Assembly: GCF_943372915.1 (NCBI RefSeq)
Contig: NZ_CALSAN010000017.1
Location: 1-64,000 of the forward strand
Direction: 5' to 3'
Length of the DNA: 64,000 nucleotides
DNA from: Ferrovibrio terrae_A
Lineage (GTDB): Bacteria > Pseudomonadota > Alphaproteobacteria > Ferrovibrionales > Ferrovibrionaceae
Under the pieces are notes generated by a model. The model worked only from the letters and a program-made list of their open reading frames with translations, had not been told where the DNA came from and did not search any database. The position numbers and the translations under genes were made by a program. Of this stretch, positions 36,447-45,064 are shown one piece after another. Each line of letters begins with the position of its first letter. Positions within the stretch are counted from its first letter, which is position 1.

Positions 36447-37370
36447 TCAGCTTTTCGACGGCTTGAGGATCATGCCGAGCGCGGTGGCGACCAGCGCCAG
36501 GGCCGCGAATTCCGGCCAGCGCGGCTGCTCGCCCAGCATCAGCATGCTGGAGAACACGCCGACCACCGGGATCATCAGGGTCGACAGGCCACTGATGCCG
36601 GCGGGCAGCACACGCACCAGCACATTCCAGGCCCAGTAGCAGAAGACGAAGCAGACGGTGGCGTTGTAGAAGGCCGCCAGCCACGGTCCGGCGGAATACA
36701 TATACCAGCGGTCCATTTCCAGCAGCGGCGCCATCACGAAGATCGGGATGCCGCCCAGCACCATCTGCCAGCCGACGAAAGGCACCGCCGTCATCGGCAC
36801 CTGCCACAGCTTGATCATCACCGTGCCGATCGCCCAGCACACGCTGGCCGCCAGCACCAGCACAACGCCGAGCGGTGCTGCGATCATGGCTTCCCATTCA
36901 CCGCCCACCAGCACGATCAGGCCGCACAGGCCGATGCCCAGTCCTGCCAGCTTCCAGCCGGTCAGGCGTTCATGCAGCAGCAGCACGCTCATCGGGATCA
37001 GCCACAGCGGCATGGTGAAGGCTAGGATGGTGGTGCGCCCGGCCGGCAGCATGCCGAGGCCATAGAGCACGAACACATTCCAGGCGGTGATGTTGAACAG
37101 GCTGATCCACAGCAGATGCCCGACATGGCCGCGCGGGATGCCGAGCGGCATGCGTTTCCAGAGCGCGATGGCAAACAGGCCGATGGCGCCGCCGCCCAGG
37201 CAGAGCGCGCGGAAAGTGAAGACCGGCATTTCATCCAGCGCGATCTTCATGATCGGCCAGTTGATGCCCCAGAAGAAGGTGAGCAGCGCCAGCAGGCCCA
37301 GCGAGTAGGCGGAAATGCCCTGCGGCGGCGCGGCCGCCGGGGCGGGCGCATCAATCGGTTTGTCGGTCAT
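36447..37370 (-). CDS. DMT superfamily (EamA-type) transporter
   Basis: A 307-residue inner-membrane protein with ten predicted spans. FFWGINWPIMKIALDEMP opens the first EamA repeat, and AWNVLVRVLPAGISGLSTLMIPVVG belongs to the second. The Pro/Ala-rich first 18 residues are cytosolic. It is convergent with fdsA, with only 3 bases between the stops and a 7-bp hairpin spanning them (36442-36463, no T run). The cargo cannot be told from sequence. Confidence 0.88.
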   Translation of the reverse strand: MTDKPIDAPAPAAAPPQGISAYSLGLLALLTFFWGINWPIMKIALDEMPVFTFRALCLGGGAIGLFAIALWKRMPLGIPRGHVGHLLWISLFNITAWNVFVLYGLGMLPAGRTTILAFTMPLWLIPMSVLLLHERLTGWKLAGLGIGLCGLIVLVGGEWEAMIAAPLGVVLVLAASVCWAIGTVMIKLWQVPMTAVPFVGWQMVLGGIPIFVMAPLLEMDRWYMYSAGPWLAAFYNATVCFVFCYWAWNVLVRVLPAGISGLSTLMIPVVGVFSSMLMLGEQPRWPEFAALALVATALGMILKPSKS

Positions 37371-37435
37371 GGCAGGGCGGGTGCTTCCGTTTGTATGCTG
37401 ACAAACCTAGCGTGCAGCCCCGGCCAAGGCCAGCG

Positions 37436-37777
37436 CTAGAGAATCTCCAGCACCTTTTCCGGCGGGCGGCCGATCACCGCCTTGCCGTTGCGCACGTAGA
37501 TCGGCCGCTCCAGCGCCTGCGGATGGGCGGCCAGCCCGGCGATCAGCACGCCCTCGTTCGAGGCCGGGTCGATGCCGGCTTCCATGGCTTCCTGTTTGCG
37601 CAGCACGTCCCTGGCCTTCAGGCCAAGCTGGCCCAGCAGGCGCTTCAGCTCTGCCGCATTGAGGGGTGTTTTCAGGTATTCGACAATCTCGGGCTCCAGC
37701 CCGCTGGCCTTGAGGATGGCCAGGGCCTGGCGCGACTTGGAACAGCGCGGATTGTGATAGAGGGTGCCATCGCTCAT
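37436..37777 (-). CDS. ArsC family arsenate reductase-like protein
   Basis: A 113-residue thioredoxin-fold protein of the glutaredoxin-linked ArsC family. The catalytic Cys12 lies in YHNPRCSKSRQALAIL, and the distal RPIYVRNGKAVIGRPPEKVL carries the Arg that binds the oxyanion. ATG 37777 follows GGAGCTCGGCTGG, so I trim 29 upstream residues. No arsR or arsB gene is near, so the role may be general redox or Spx/YffB-like rather than arsenic resistance. Confidence 0.88.
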   Translation of the reverse strand: MSDGTLYHNPRCSKSRQALAILKASGLEPEIVEYLKTPLNAAELKRLLGQLGLKARDVLRKQEAMEAGIDPASNEGVLIAGLAAHPQALERPIYVRNGKAVIGRPPEKVLEIL

Positions 37778-37881
37778 GCCAGCCGAGCTCCTGTTGCCGC
37801 AATTTCGCCAAGAATGGCGTATTAACCGGTACTTAGCCCTGCACTGCAAGAGTTGCAATTTCATGACCGTTGGCTAAATAC

Positions 37882-38706
37882 ATGGGCATGGCTGGTTCCT
37901 GGACGCTGGACGACATCCCGTGGGACGCGTTCGACCCTGCCCGGGTCGACCCCGAGCTGCTGCGCGCCGTGAAGGCGGCAGCGCTGGTCGAGCATAATGC
38001 CGACGATTACGTCACCTATCTGTGCAATGTCTTTGCCGACGATGCCGCCTTCTGCGCCGTGGTGCGGCAATGGGGCATCGAGGAGCGCCAGCATGGCGCG
38101 GCGCTGGCGCGCTGGGCGCAGCTGGCCGATCCGGCTTTCGACCCCGATCTGGCAATGCGCCGCTTCACCGAGGGCTATCGCCTGCCGCTGGATGTCACCG
38201 CCTCGGTGCGCGGCAGCCGCAATGGCGAGCTGGTGGCGCGCTGCGTGGTGGAATGCGGCACGTCCAGCTTCTACAGCGCCATCCGCGATGCCACCGACGA
38301 GCCGGTGCTGAAAATCGTGGCTGGCAAGATCGCCGCCGACGAGTTCCGGCATTACAAGCTGTTCTACGATCACCTGCAGCGTTATCAGCAGGCCCGGCCG
38401 ATGGGGCGTCTGCGCCGTCTGCGCATCGCGCTCGGCCGCATGCAGGAGGCCAGCGACGACGAACTGGCGATGGCCTACTGGTGCGGCAACGGTTGCGAAG
38501 GGATCTACGATCGCGAAAAGCAGAGCGCGGCCTACGAGCTGCGCGCCAGCCGGGTCTACCGCTTCGGCCATATCCAGCGCGGTCTGAGCATGGCGCTGAA
38601 GGCCTGCGATGTCGATCCGCAAAGCCGGTTCAGCCGCGGGTTTGCCGCCCTGGTCTGGCGCGTCATGCAGTGGCGCCAGCGCCGCCTGGCCACCGCGGCA
38701 ATCTGA
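37882..38706 (+). CDS. ferritin-like (di-iron) domain protein
   Basis: About 274 residues, all helical. Four segments carry the spacing of di-iron ligands: VEHNADDYVTYL, GIEERQHGAALARW, VVECGTSSFYSAI and ADEFRHYKLFYDHL (EExxH and DExxH type motifs). This suggests a ferritin-like or acyl-ACP-desaturase-like four-helix bundle; the reaction is unknown. There is no strong ribosome site; ATG 37882 or 37888 are both possible. It is divergent from the ArsC gene and followed after 51 bases by the first tandem PAS_5 gene on the same strand. Confidence 0.7.
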   Translation: MGMAGSWTLDDIPWDAFDPARVDPELLRAVKAAALVEHNADDYVTYLCNVFADDAAFCAVVRQWGIEERQHGAALARWAQLADPAFDPDLAMRRFTEGYRLPLDVTASVRGSRNGELVARCVVECGTSSFYSAIRDATDEPVLKIVAGKIAADEFRHYKLFYDHLQRYQQARPMGRLRRLRIALGRMQEASDDELAMAYWCGNGCEGIYDREKQSAAYELRASRVYRFGHIQRGLSMALKACDVDPQSRFSRGFAALVWRVMQWRQRRLATAAI

Positions 38707-38757
38707 CGGGCGCTTTCCGGATTGCCATGCCGGCCTGACGGCCTAGAATAGATCAGC

Positions 38758-39252
38758 ATGATTGACATGGCCGCCGCCGCGAAGCCGCCACCGCAGGGTC
38801 CGATCCCGGAATCGGAGCTCGATGCGCGGCTCAAGGATCTGCTGAGCTACTGGCGCGGCAAGTGTCGCGATGGGCGCCTGCCATCGCGCACCGATATCGA
38901 TCCGCTCGATCTGCGCGGCCTGCTCGGCAACATCAACCTGATCGACGTGGTGCCGCAGCCCGATGGCAAGCCGCGCTTCCGCTATCGCCTGTTCGGCACC
39001 GAATTCATATTCTACCACGGCGGCGACCTGACCGGGCACTGGGTGGACGACATTGCCAACACGGTTTACCGCGACCAGCTGGTCAGCCTGTACACCCATG
39101 TCATCGCCACGGCGGCAACACCGATGCTGTCCTACGACTATCTGCTGGACAGCCGCCGCCACCGCTTTCAGGCCGTGATCCTGCCGCTGGCGTCAGATGG
39201 CAGGCATATCGACATGATCCTCAGCAGCGGATTACCCGTCGCGATATACTGA
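38758..39252 (+). CDS. PAS_5 domain protein (copy 2 of 3)
   Basis: A 164-residue single-domain protein: LDARLKDLLSYWRGKCRDGR, RTDIDPLDLRGLLG, FRYRLFGTEFIFYHGGDL, TGHWVDDIAN and HRFQAVILPLASDGRHIDM. It is very similar in sequence and identical in length to the next gene, so the pair is a tandem duplication. There is no transmitter domain, so any sensing must act by protein contact. Probably co-transcribed with the ferritin-like gene upstream. Confidence 0.85.
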   Translation: MIDMAAAAKPPPQGPIPESELDARLKDLLSYWRGKCRDGRLPSRTDIDPLDLRGLLGNINLIDVVPQPDGKPRFRYRLFGTEFIFYHGGDLTGHWVDDIANTVYRDQLVSLYTHVIATAATPMLSYDYLLDSRRHRFQAVILPLASDGRHIDMILSSGLPVAIY

Positions 39253-39332
39253 GGACTCGCCACCGGTTGCATCGCAACCGCCCAACCCTCGAATGCCTTG
39301 CCGATTCCGGCAATCCGGCTAGGCTCGTTGCC

Positions 39333-39827
39333 ATGGAGCGAAACGCACAGGGTGTACGGCACATCACGCCAGTCGCCGAAGCCGATCTGGATGCCAGACT
39401 GATCGGCCTGGTCGAATATTGGGCCAGCAAGCGCCGTGGCCGGCGTTTTCCAGCCCGATCCGATCTCGATCCGATCGAGCTTAAACCGTGGCTCGGCTAT
39501 CTGCTGATGGTGGATGTCGTGCGTGCCGAGGATGGCGGCCTGCGCTTCCGCTACCGCCTGTTCGGCACTGAATTCGTTTTCTATCATGGCAGCGACCTGA
39601 CCGGACATTGGCTGGAGGATATCGCCAATGTGGGATTCCGCGACGAGTTGCTGGCACTGTATCGCGGTGTGGTCACCGACGGCGCCATGCGCACACTGTC
39701 TTACGACTATCTGATCGGCGACCGGCGCCATCGCTTCCAGGCCGTGCTGCTGCCGCTGTCATCGGATGGCGCGACGGTGAATATCGTGCTGGGCTGCGGC
39801 GTGCCGCTCGACGCGCCGTCAGCGTAA
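39333..39827 (+). CDS. PAS_5 domain protein (copy 3 of 3)
   Basis: A 164-residue protein: LDARLIGLVEYWASKRRGRR, RSDLDPIELKPWLG, FRYRLFGTEFVFYHGSDL, TGHWLEDIAN and HRFQAVLLPLSSDGATVNI. It is more alike to copy 2 than to the copy at 28985. ATG 39333 is the first ATG at which similarity to copy 2 begins; the open frame continues upstream through copy 2 only as an alternative-frame shadow. Convergent with the alpha/beta hydrolase gene. Confidence 0.85.
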   Translation: MERNAQGVRHITPVAEADLDARLIGLVEYWASKRRGRRFPARSDLDPIELKPWLGYLLMVDVVRAEDGGLRFRYRLFGTEFVFYHGSDLTGHWLEDIANVGFRDELLALYRGVVTDGAMRTLSYDYLIGDRRHRFQAVLLPLSSDGATVNIVLGCGVPLDAPSA

Positions 39828-39839
39828 CGCGCTGTTGGT

Positions 39840-40628
39840 CTACAGGGCGTGTTCGTCGAGCCAGTCGGCGACCATGGCGATCACCTCGTCTTCCTTCGGC
39901 TCACCGAAGATGAAATGACTCAGCTCGGGGATCTCGCGGAATACGGCACGGCCGGGATAGCGGCGTGCCACGGCGCGACATGTGGATGGCGGCGTCACCT
40001 TGTCGTCGCTGCCGCCCAGCACCAGCAGCGGCACCTGCACGCGATGCGCCGAGACATGGCTGGCGGCATGCCAGTCGAGCCACCACAGCAGGGTCTCGAA
40101 CAGCACACGGCCTGATTCGGGCACCATGCGGGCAAAGATGTCGCGTTGCAGGGCGGCGGGAATCCGGTCCATCGAATAGGCGGCGGCGATGTTGAAGTCC
40201 GGCGCCATCGCCTTATGCGTCAGGCTGCCGCTCTTGAGCAGGCCGTACACGGTTTCCAGTTCCCAGCGCGTATGCGGCAGGGTGCCCCAGGGCGCCACTG
40301 GTGCCAGCAGCACCGCGGCGCGCGCCAGATTCTGCGCGGCCAGCTGCTGTGCCAGCAGGCCGCCGAGCGAATGGCCGATCACCACCGGTGCCGGCTGCGA
40401 TGGCTGGGTGATGCGCTCGATTTCGGCCGTCAGGAAATTGCGATACTCGGCCAGGCCCTGGCGGTGCAGATCGGGATGCGGCGCCGCATTGGCAAAGGCG
40501 CTGCCATGGAAGGGCAGGTCGGGTGCATGGGTTTTCCAGCCACGCCGGCTCAGCTCGCCGCGCAGTTTCTCGAACACCCAGCCACCGACGAAAGCGCCGT
40601 GCAGCAGCAGGATGTCGCCCTTGTTCAT
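39840..40628 (-). CDS. alpha/beta hydrolase
   Basis: A 262-residue esterase-like protein. The oxyanion region is LLLHGAFVGGWVFEKL, the nucleophile Ser87 is in VIGHSLGGLLAQQLA, the acid is in VLGGSDDKVTPPS, and the His is in IPELSHFIFGEP near the C-terminus. No lid domain signature or signal peptide is evident. It sits 6 bases after the rppH stop, at the end of the long rsfS-to-rppH run. The substrate is unknown. Confidence 0.88.
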   Translation of the reverse strand: MNKGDILLLHGAFVGGWVFEKLRGELSRRGWKTHAPDLPFHGSAFANAAPHPDLHRQGLAEYRNFLTAEIERITQPSQPAPVVIGHSLGGLLAQQLAAQNLARAAVLLAPVAPWGTLPHTRWELETVYGLLKSGSLTHKAMAPDFNIAAAYSMDRIPAALQRDIFARMVPESGRVLFETLLWWLDWHAASHVSAHRVQVPLLVLGGSDDKVTPPSTCRAVARRYPGRAVFREIPELSHFIFGEPKEDEVIAMVADWLDEHAL

Positions 40629-40634
40629 GATGCC

Positions 40635-41114
40635 TCAGGTGCGGACGCGGTCGGCGAATTCGCTGACGATCAGCTCGTAGATCGGCCGCTTGAACGGCAC
40701 GATCATATCGGGCAGCTGGCGGAAAGGCAGCCAGCGCCACTGGTTGAATTCCGGATGCGCCGTCTGCAGGTTGATGTCGCTGTCCTGGCCCTTGAAGCGC
40801 GCGAGATACCATTTCTGGCGCTGGCCGCGGTATCGCCCCTTCCACACCTTGTCGACCAGGTCGGGCGGCAGGTCGTAGGACAGCCAGTCGCGGCTTTCGG
40901 CGATCACCTCGGCCAGATGCGCCGGCACGCCGATTTCTTCTTCCATCTCGCGCAAGGCGGCCTGCAGCGGGTCTTCGCCGGGGTCGATGCCGCCCTGCGG
41001 CATCTGCCAGGCTTCAGCGGTCTGATCGATACGCTGGCCGACAAACACCATGTCGTCGGCATTCAGCAGCGCGATGCCCACGCCATCGCGATAGGGCCGT
41101 GCATCCATACTCAT
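40635..41114 (-). CDS. rppH: RNA pyrophosphohydrolase
   Basis: A 159-residue Nudix enzyme that strips pyrophosphate from 5' triphosphate mRNA ends to start decay. The Nudix box runs over about residues 41-62 (GGIDPGEDPLQAALREMEEE then IG), with the REMEEE metal-binding core. RYRGQRQKWYLARF and FNQWRWLPFRQLPDMIVPFK are typical of RppH. ATG 41114 starts the conserved MSMDARPYRDGVGIALLN; the longer open frame is inside the upstream DUF610 gene. Confidence 0.94.
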   Translation of the reverse strand: MSMDARPYRDGVGIALLNADDMVFVGQRIDQTAEAWQMPQGGIDPGEDPLQAALREMEEEIGVPAHLAEVIAESRDWLSYDLPPDLVDKVWKGRYRGQRQKWYLARFKGQDSDINLQTAHPEFNQWRWLPFRQLPDMIVPFKRPIYELIVSEFADRVRT

Positions 41115-41136
41115 GGAAAACTCACTCAAAAAGAAT

Positions 41137-42471
41137 TCATTCCGGGGTCTGTCGGTTGGCGATGGCGGATACCGGTGCCAGCGCAATGCCTTTGGCTTCC
41201 AGGCCGCGGCTCCAGGCCAGCAGCCGATCCAGCGTGATCGGATAGGGCAATGCGCCGCCGATGGCAACGCCGCTGGCGCGCGCCGTGCGTTCCAGCTCTT
41301 CCAGGCGGGCATCGATCAGCGGGCCGGTCGGGGCAGCATCGATCTGGCGGTTGACGACGGCATAGACGCCGCCGGCGTCGCGTACGATGCGGGCCGCCAC
41401 ACTGCGCGGCGCGGTGCGCGCATCGACAAACAGCAGACCGCGTTCCTTCAGCTTGCCGGCGATCACCCGCATATGCTCGGGCGAGGAGGTGTATTTGCCG
41501 CCCATCAGATTGCTGAAGCCGATATAGCCGGGCGCGCGCGCCAGGATCCAGTCGAGCCTGCGCACATTCTCCTGCTCGCTCAAGCTGGTCAGCAGCGTAT
41601 AGGGGCCGGGATCGCTGGCCGGATAATCGAAGGGTTCCATCGGCAGGCCGAGCAGCACTTCATGGCCGGCATTGCGCGCCGCCTCGATCTGCGTGGCCAG
41701 ATCGGGCGCGTAAGGATTGAAGGCAAAGGTGATGGCCGGTGGCAGGCGTTCGGCGGCCAGCGCGGTAAGTTGCGCATTCAAGCCCATGTCATGCAGCACG
41801 ATGGCCAGGCGCGGCCGCGTCGGCGGCTCGTCGAAGGGCCGTGCATAGGCGCTCCAGGGCTGGCGGCCATCGCTGCCGATCTTCGGCACCAGGCCGCGCG
41901 GCGTGGGCTCGGCCAGCATCGGATCGGGCGCCACCAGCAGGCCGCTGGCCAGCCGGCCCACTGCGGGCGGCGGTGCGGCGGCATTGGCTTTTTGATCTGG
42001 CGCCAGGCGCGCTTCGGGCGGCAGCACCAGCTTGCCGACGCCGATCACCACTTCCGATCCGGGCAGGAAAGGCAGCTTCTCGCCGGTGGTGACCAGCCAG
42101 CCGCCACCGGCGGCCAGCACGAACAGCACCACGGTCCAGGCCGCCATCAGCAGGCGGCGATTCACCGTGCGCAGGTCGCCGCGCAGGAAGGGCGGCCACA
42201 GGATCAGGCCGATGATGCGGAAAAAAGTGGTGATGCGGTGTTTCATGCCGCGCCGGCGCGGCGGCTCGGGCGGCGGTGCGTCGTCTTCGCCGGTGATGGT
42301 CTGGATCAGGTCGGCATCGTCATCGGCGGCCAGCATGCCTTCGCCGCCGCCATTCATCTCGCCGGCGGCAGGCTTCTTCTTTTTGCCGCCGAACAGGCGC
42401 TTGAGCAGACCCTGCTTCGGTTCTGCTTCAGGCGCCCGGTCGTCCGGATCGGCATGAAGTTTGGCGGCCAT
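41137..42471 (-). CDS. divergent polysaccharide deacetylase (DUF610)
   Basis: A 444-residue protein. It has a basic, charged N-terminus (LKRLFGGKKKKPAAGE), one membrane span around residues 125-145 (AAWTVVLFVLAAGGGWLV), and then a periplasmic domain related to polysaccharide deacetylases: RLAIVLHDMGLNAQLTA, LPPAITFAFNPYAPD and GHEVLLGLPMEPFDYP. The canonical metal-binding residues of active deacetylases are only partly kept in this family. It lies between ctpA and rppH as in many alphaproteobacteria, pointing to cell-envelope work. Confidence 0.9.
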   Translation of the reverse strand: MAAKLHADPDDRAPEAEPKQGLLKRLFGGKKKKPAAGEMNGGGEGMLAADDDADLIQTITGEDDAPPPEPPRRRGMKHRITTFFRIIGLILWPPFLRGDLRTVNRRLLMAAWTVVLFVLAAGGGWLVTTGEKLPFLPGSEVVIGVGKLVLPPEARLAPDQKANAAAPPPAVGRLASGLLVAPDPMLAEPTPRGLVPKIGSDGRQPWSAYARPFDEPPTRPRLAIVLHDMGLNAQLTALAAERLPPAITFAFNPYAPDLATQIEAARNAGHEVLLGLPMEPFDYPASDPGPYTLLTSLSEQENVRRLDWILARAPGYIGFSNLMGGKYTSSPEHMRVIAGKLKERGLLFVDARTAPRSVAARIVRDAGGVYAVVNRQIDAAPTGPLIDARLEELERTARASGVAIGGALPYPITLDRLLAWSRGLEAKGIALAPVSAIANRQTPE

Positions 42472-42527
42472 CGCGGTGGTTCAGCCTTCTGCTGAGCCGT
42501 CGCACAATCGAAGCATGTCCTGGCGGA

Positions 42528-43844
42528 TCATTTCCGGGCGGTCGGCTTGGGCGGTGCGCGCAGCACTTCCATCGCCGCCTGCAGCACCAGATCGGGGCCA
42601 TCCTGGCCAGGCGTCGGCACCTTCTGCGGCGGCGTCACCGTCGACGGTTCCGCCTGCTTCTCGGGCTTGTCTTCCTCGGTCTCGCGCGTGCCGGTCATCT
42701 GGCGACGCTCTTTCAGCGCCGCGGCGATCTGGCGGTCGCGCTCATTCCAGGCTTCCACATCGGCCGAAATGCCGACCTTGTCGATCGAACGGCCCGACGG
42801 CGTGAAGTAGCCCGCGGTGGTCAGCTTCATGCCGCCGAATTCACCCAGCGGGATCATGGTCTGCACCAGGCCCTTGCCGAAGGTGGTGTTGCCCACCAGC
42901 ACGGCACGGTGATGATCCTGCAGCGCGCCGGCGACGATTTCAGACGCCGAGGCCGAGCCGCCGTTGATCAGCACGGCCATCGGCTTGCCATCGGCGACAT
43001 CGCCGCGCTTGGCATTGTAGCGCTGGCCGTCATCGGTGCTGGGGCGCAGCGCGCGGGTCGACACGATCTCGCCCTGGTTCAGGAAGCTGTCCGACACCGA
43101 AATCGCCTGATCCAGCAGGCCGCCCGGATTGTCGCGCAGGTCGATGATATAGCCCTTCAGGTCGTTGCCCATCTCGGACTTCAGCCGGTCGATGGCGGCA
43201 ACCATGTCCTGGGTGGTGTGTTCGTTGAACGACGAGATGCGCAGATAAGCGAACTCGCCTTCACGGCGGGCACGCACCACGCGGGTCTTGATCACCGCGC
43301 GGGTGATCTTGATGTCGAAGGTCTTGGCCGCATCGGCGGCGCCGCGGCGCACGGTGAGCACGATGTTGGTGTTGGGCGCACCGCGCATCTTCTCGATCGA
43401 TTCATTCAGCGACTTGCCCATCACCGGATCGCCGTCCAGATGGGTGATCAGGTCGCCCGGCAGCACACCGGCTTTCTGCGCCGGCGTTTCGTCGATCGGC
43501 GACACCACCTTGATCAGGCCGTTCTCCTGGGTCACTTCGATGCCCAGGCCGCCGAATTCGCCGCGCGTCTGCACGCGGGCTTCCTGGAAGCTGCGCGGCG
43601 GCATGTAGATCGAGTAGGGATCGAGCGAAGACAGCATGCCGTTGATGGCAGCCTCCATCAGCTCGTCGTCCTTGGTCTCTTTGTAGTAGTCGTTGCGCAC
43701 GCGTTCGAAGATTTCTCCGAACAGGTTGAGCTGCCGATAGGTTTCATTGGCCTGCAGGCCGCCGACCTTGCTGGGAGCGGCGAACAGCGCCACCGACCCC
43801 ATCAACGCGAAAGCACAGACACCGCCGAGGAGGAAATTGCGCAT
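42528..43844 (-). CDS. ctpA: S41 family carboxy-terminal processing protease
   Basis: A 438-residue periplasmic protease. Signal peptide MRNFLLGGVCAFALMGSVALF, a PDZ domain (VLPGDLITHLDGDPVMG) and the S41 catalytic core with the nucleophile Ser in NGGSASASEIVAGAL and the Lys in TTFGKGLVQTMIP. The C-terminus is a Pro- and Glu-rich tail. CtpA-type proteases process lipoproteins or control cell-wall hydrolases. The ATG overlaps the envC stop by one base; a longer in-frame extension lies inside envC and is rejected. Confidence 0.94.
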   Translation of the reverse strand: MRNFLLGGVCAFALMGSVALFAAPSKVGGLQANETYRQLNLFGEIFERVRNDYYKETKDDELMEAAINGMLSSLDPYSIYMPPRSFQEARVQTRGEFGGLGIEVTQENGLIKVVSPIDETPAQKAGVLPGDLITHLDGDPVMGKSLNESIEKMRGAPNTNIVLTVRRGAADAAKTFDIKITRAVIKTRVVRARREGEFAYLRISSFNEHTTQDMVAAIDRLKSEMGNDLKGYIIDLRDNPGGLLDQAISVSDSFLNQGEIVSTRALRPSTDDGQRYNAKRGDVADGKPMAVLINGGSASASEIVAGALQDHHRAVLVGNTTFGKGLVQTMIPLGEFGGMKLTTAGYFTPSGRSIDKVGISADVEAWNERDRQIAAALKERRQMTGTRETEEDKPEKQAEPSTVTPPQKVPTPGQDGPDLVLQAAMEVLRAPPKPTARK

Positions 43845-45064
43845 CAGCCGCTCACCTTTCTGTCGCCCGAGGCCAGCCAGGGTAACGGATTGACCGTTTC
43901 GCCTTTGCGCCTCAGTTCGAGATATAGGACGGGTTTTTCGCCTGGGGAGTTGGTCAACAGGCCGACCGGTTCGCCAGCAAGCACCCATTGACCGACAGAG
44001 CGGTCGATCCGTCCAAATCCCGCCAATAAGCTATGGTATCCGCCGCCATGGGCGATAATCAAGAGTTGCCCGTAGCCACGGAAGGGTCCGGCGAACATCA
44101 CTTTGCCGTCAGCGGGCGCGATCACCTGGCCGCCGGGCCGGGTTTCGATGCGGATTCCGCGTAAGGGAACGCCGTTTTCATCGGCCTGGCCGAAGCGCCC
44201 GGTGATGCGGCCACGCGCCGGCAGGGCGGCAGACCCTTCCAGGGCGGCATAGGCCTCCGGCGGATCGGGGATTGTGCTGCCTTTCGGCGGCGTTCCGGCC
44301 TGGCTGCGGGCGCGCGCCTCGGCGGCCCGGCGCTCGGCCTCGCGGCGCTCCTGCTCCAGCAGGCGGTCGACCAGGGCGCGCAGATCCTTGGCCTGGGCGG
44401 CCAGCTGGCCGCTGGTCTCGCGCACGGAATCGCGCTCTTCCGCCGTTTGTGCGGCGGCGGCATGGGTTTCGGCCTGCAGGAATTCCAGGTCGCGGCGCTC
44501 ATGGTCCAGCTGGGCGATGGCCTTGCCCAGCCGCTCCTGCTCAGCGGCCACGCCCTGGCGCAGCTTGGCCAGCCGCGTCAGTTCGTTGCGCAATGATGTT
44601 GCACGGTTCTCGATTTCGGGCACCAGGGCGGCCATCAGCTGGCTCGCCCGCACCATGTCCAGCGCCGAGCCCGGCGCCAGCACCATGGCCTCGGGCGGCT
44701 GGCGGCTGAGATGCGCCAGGCTGGCCAGGGTCTGCGCCAGCTCGCCGCGTCGGGCCTCCAGGGCCTCGCGGGCAGCGCCCTCATCGGCCAGCAGGCCGGC
44801 CAGTTTGTCTTCGCTCTGGGAGACCAGGTCTTCCTGCGCCTGCAGTTTCCGGGCGGCGGCAACCAGCTTGCGCTGCAGCTCGCGCTGCTTCTGCGCCAGC
44901 TTGGCGGCTTCCTGGCTCAGTTCGCGCTCGCGCTCGCGGCTTTCCTGCAGGCGCTTCTGCACATCCTGCAGCTGCTGCTGCGGCGCCTGCGCAAAACCGC
45001 CCACCGGCGCCAGCAGCGCTCCAAGGAGCGCGCCTGTGGCGAGCGGAAGGATCAGCTTACGCAA
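43844..45064 (-). CDS. envC: EnvC-like murein hydrolase activator
   Basis: A 406-residue exported protein. After the signal peptide (LILPLATGALLGALLAPVGG) comes a very long coiled coil (residues about 28-255, Gln/Glu/Arg-rich), then an M23/LytM domain. The LytM zinc ligands are degraded: the first-ligand loop reads GIRIETRPGGQVIAPADG and the last motif LYLELRRKG lacks the usual HFE. That is the hallmark of EnvC/NlpD-type activators, which switch on amidases at the division site rather than cutting peptidoglycan. It overlaps gpmI by 8 bases. Confidence 0.92.
   Translation of the reverse strand: MRKLILPLATGALLGALLAPVGGFAQAPQQQLQDVQKRLQESRERERELSQEAAKLAQKQRELQRKLVAAARKLQAQEDLVSQSEDKLAGLLADEGAAREALEARRGELAQTLASLAHLSRQPPEAMVLAPGSALDMVRASQLMAALVPEIENRATSLRNELTRLAKLRQGVAAEQERLGKAIAQLDHERRDLEFLQAETHAAAAQTAEERDSVRETSGQLAAQAKDLRALVDRLLEQERREAERRAAEARARSQAGTPPKGSTIPDPPEAYAALEGSAALPARGRITGRFGQADENGVPLRGIRIETRPGGQVIAPADGKVMFAGPFRGYGQLLIIAHGGGYHSLLAGFGRIDRSVGQWVLAGEPVGLLTNSPGEKPVLYLELRRKGETVNPLPWLASGDRKVSG

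Noticed and set aside
36442..36463. Terminator between fdsA and the DMT gene
   Set aside because: A 7-bp hairpin spans both stops but has no T run on either strand.
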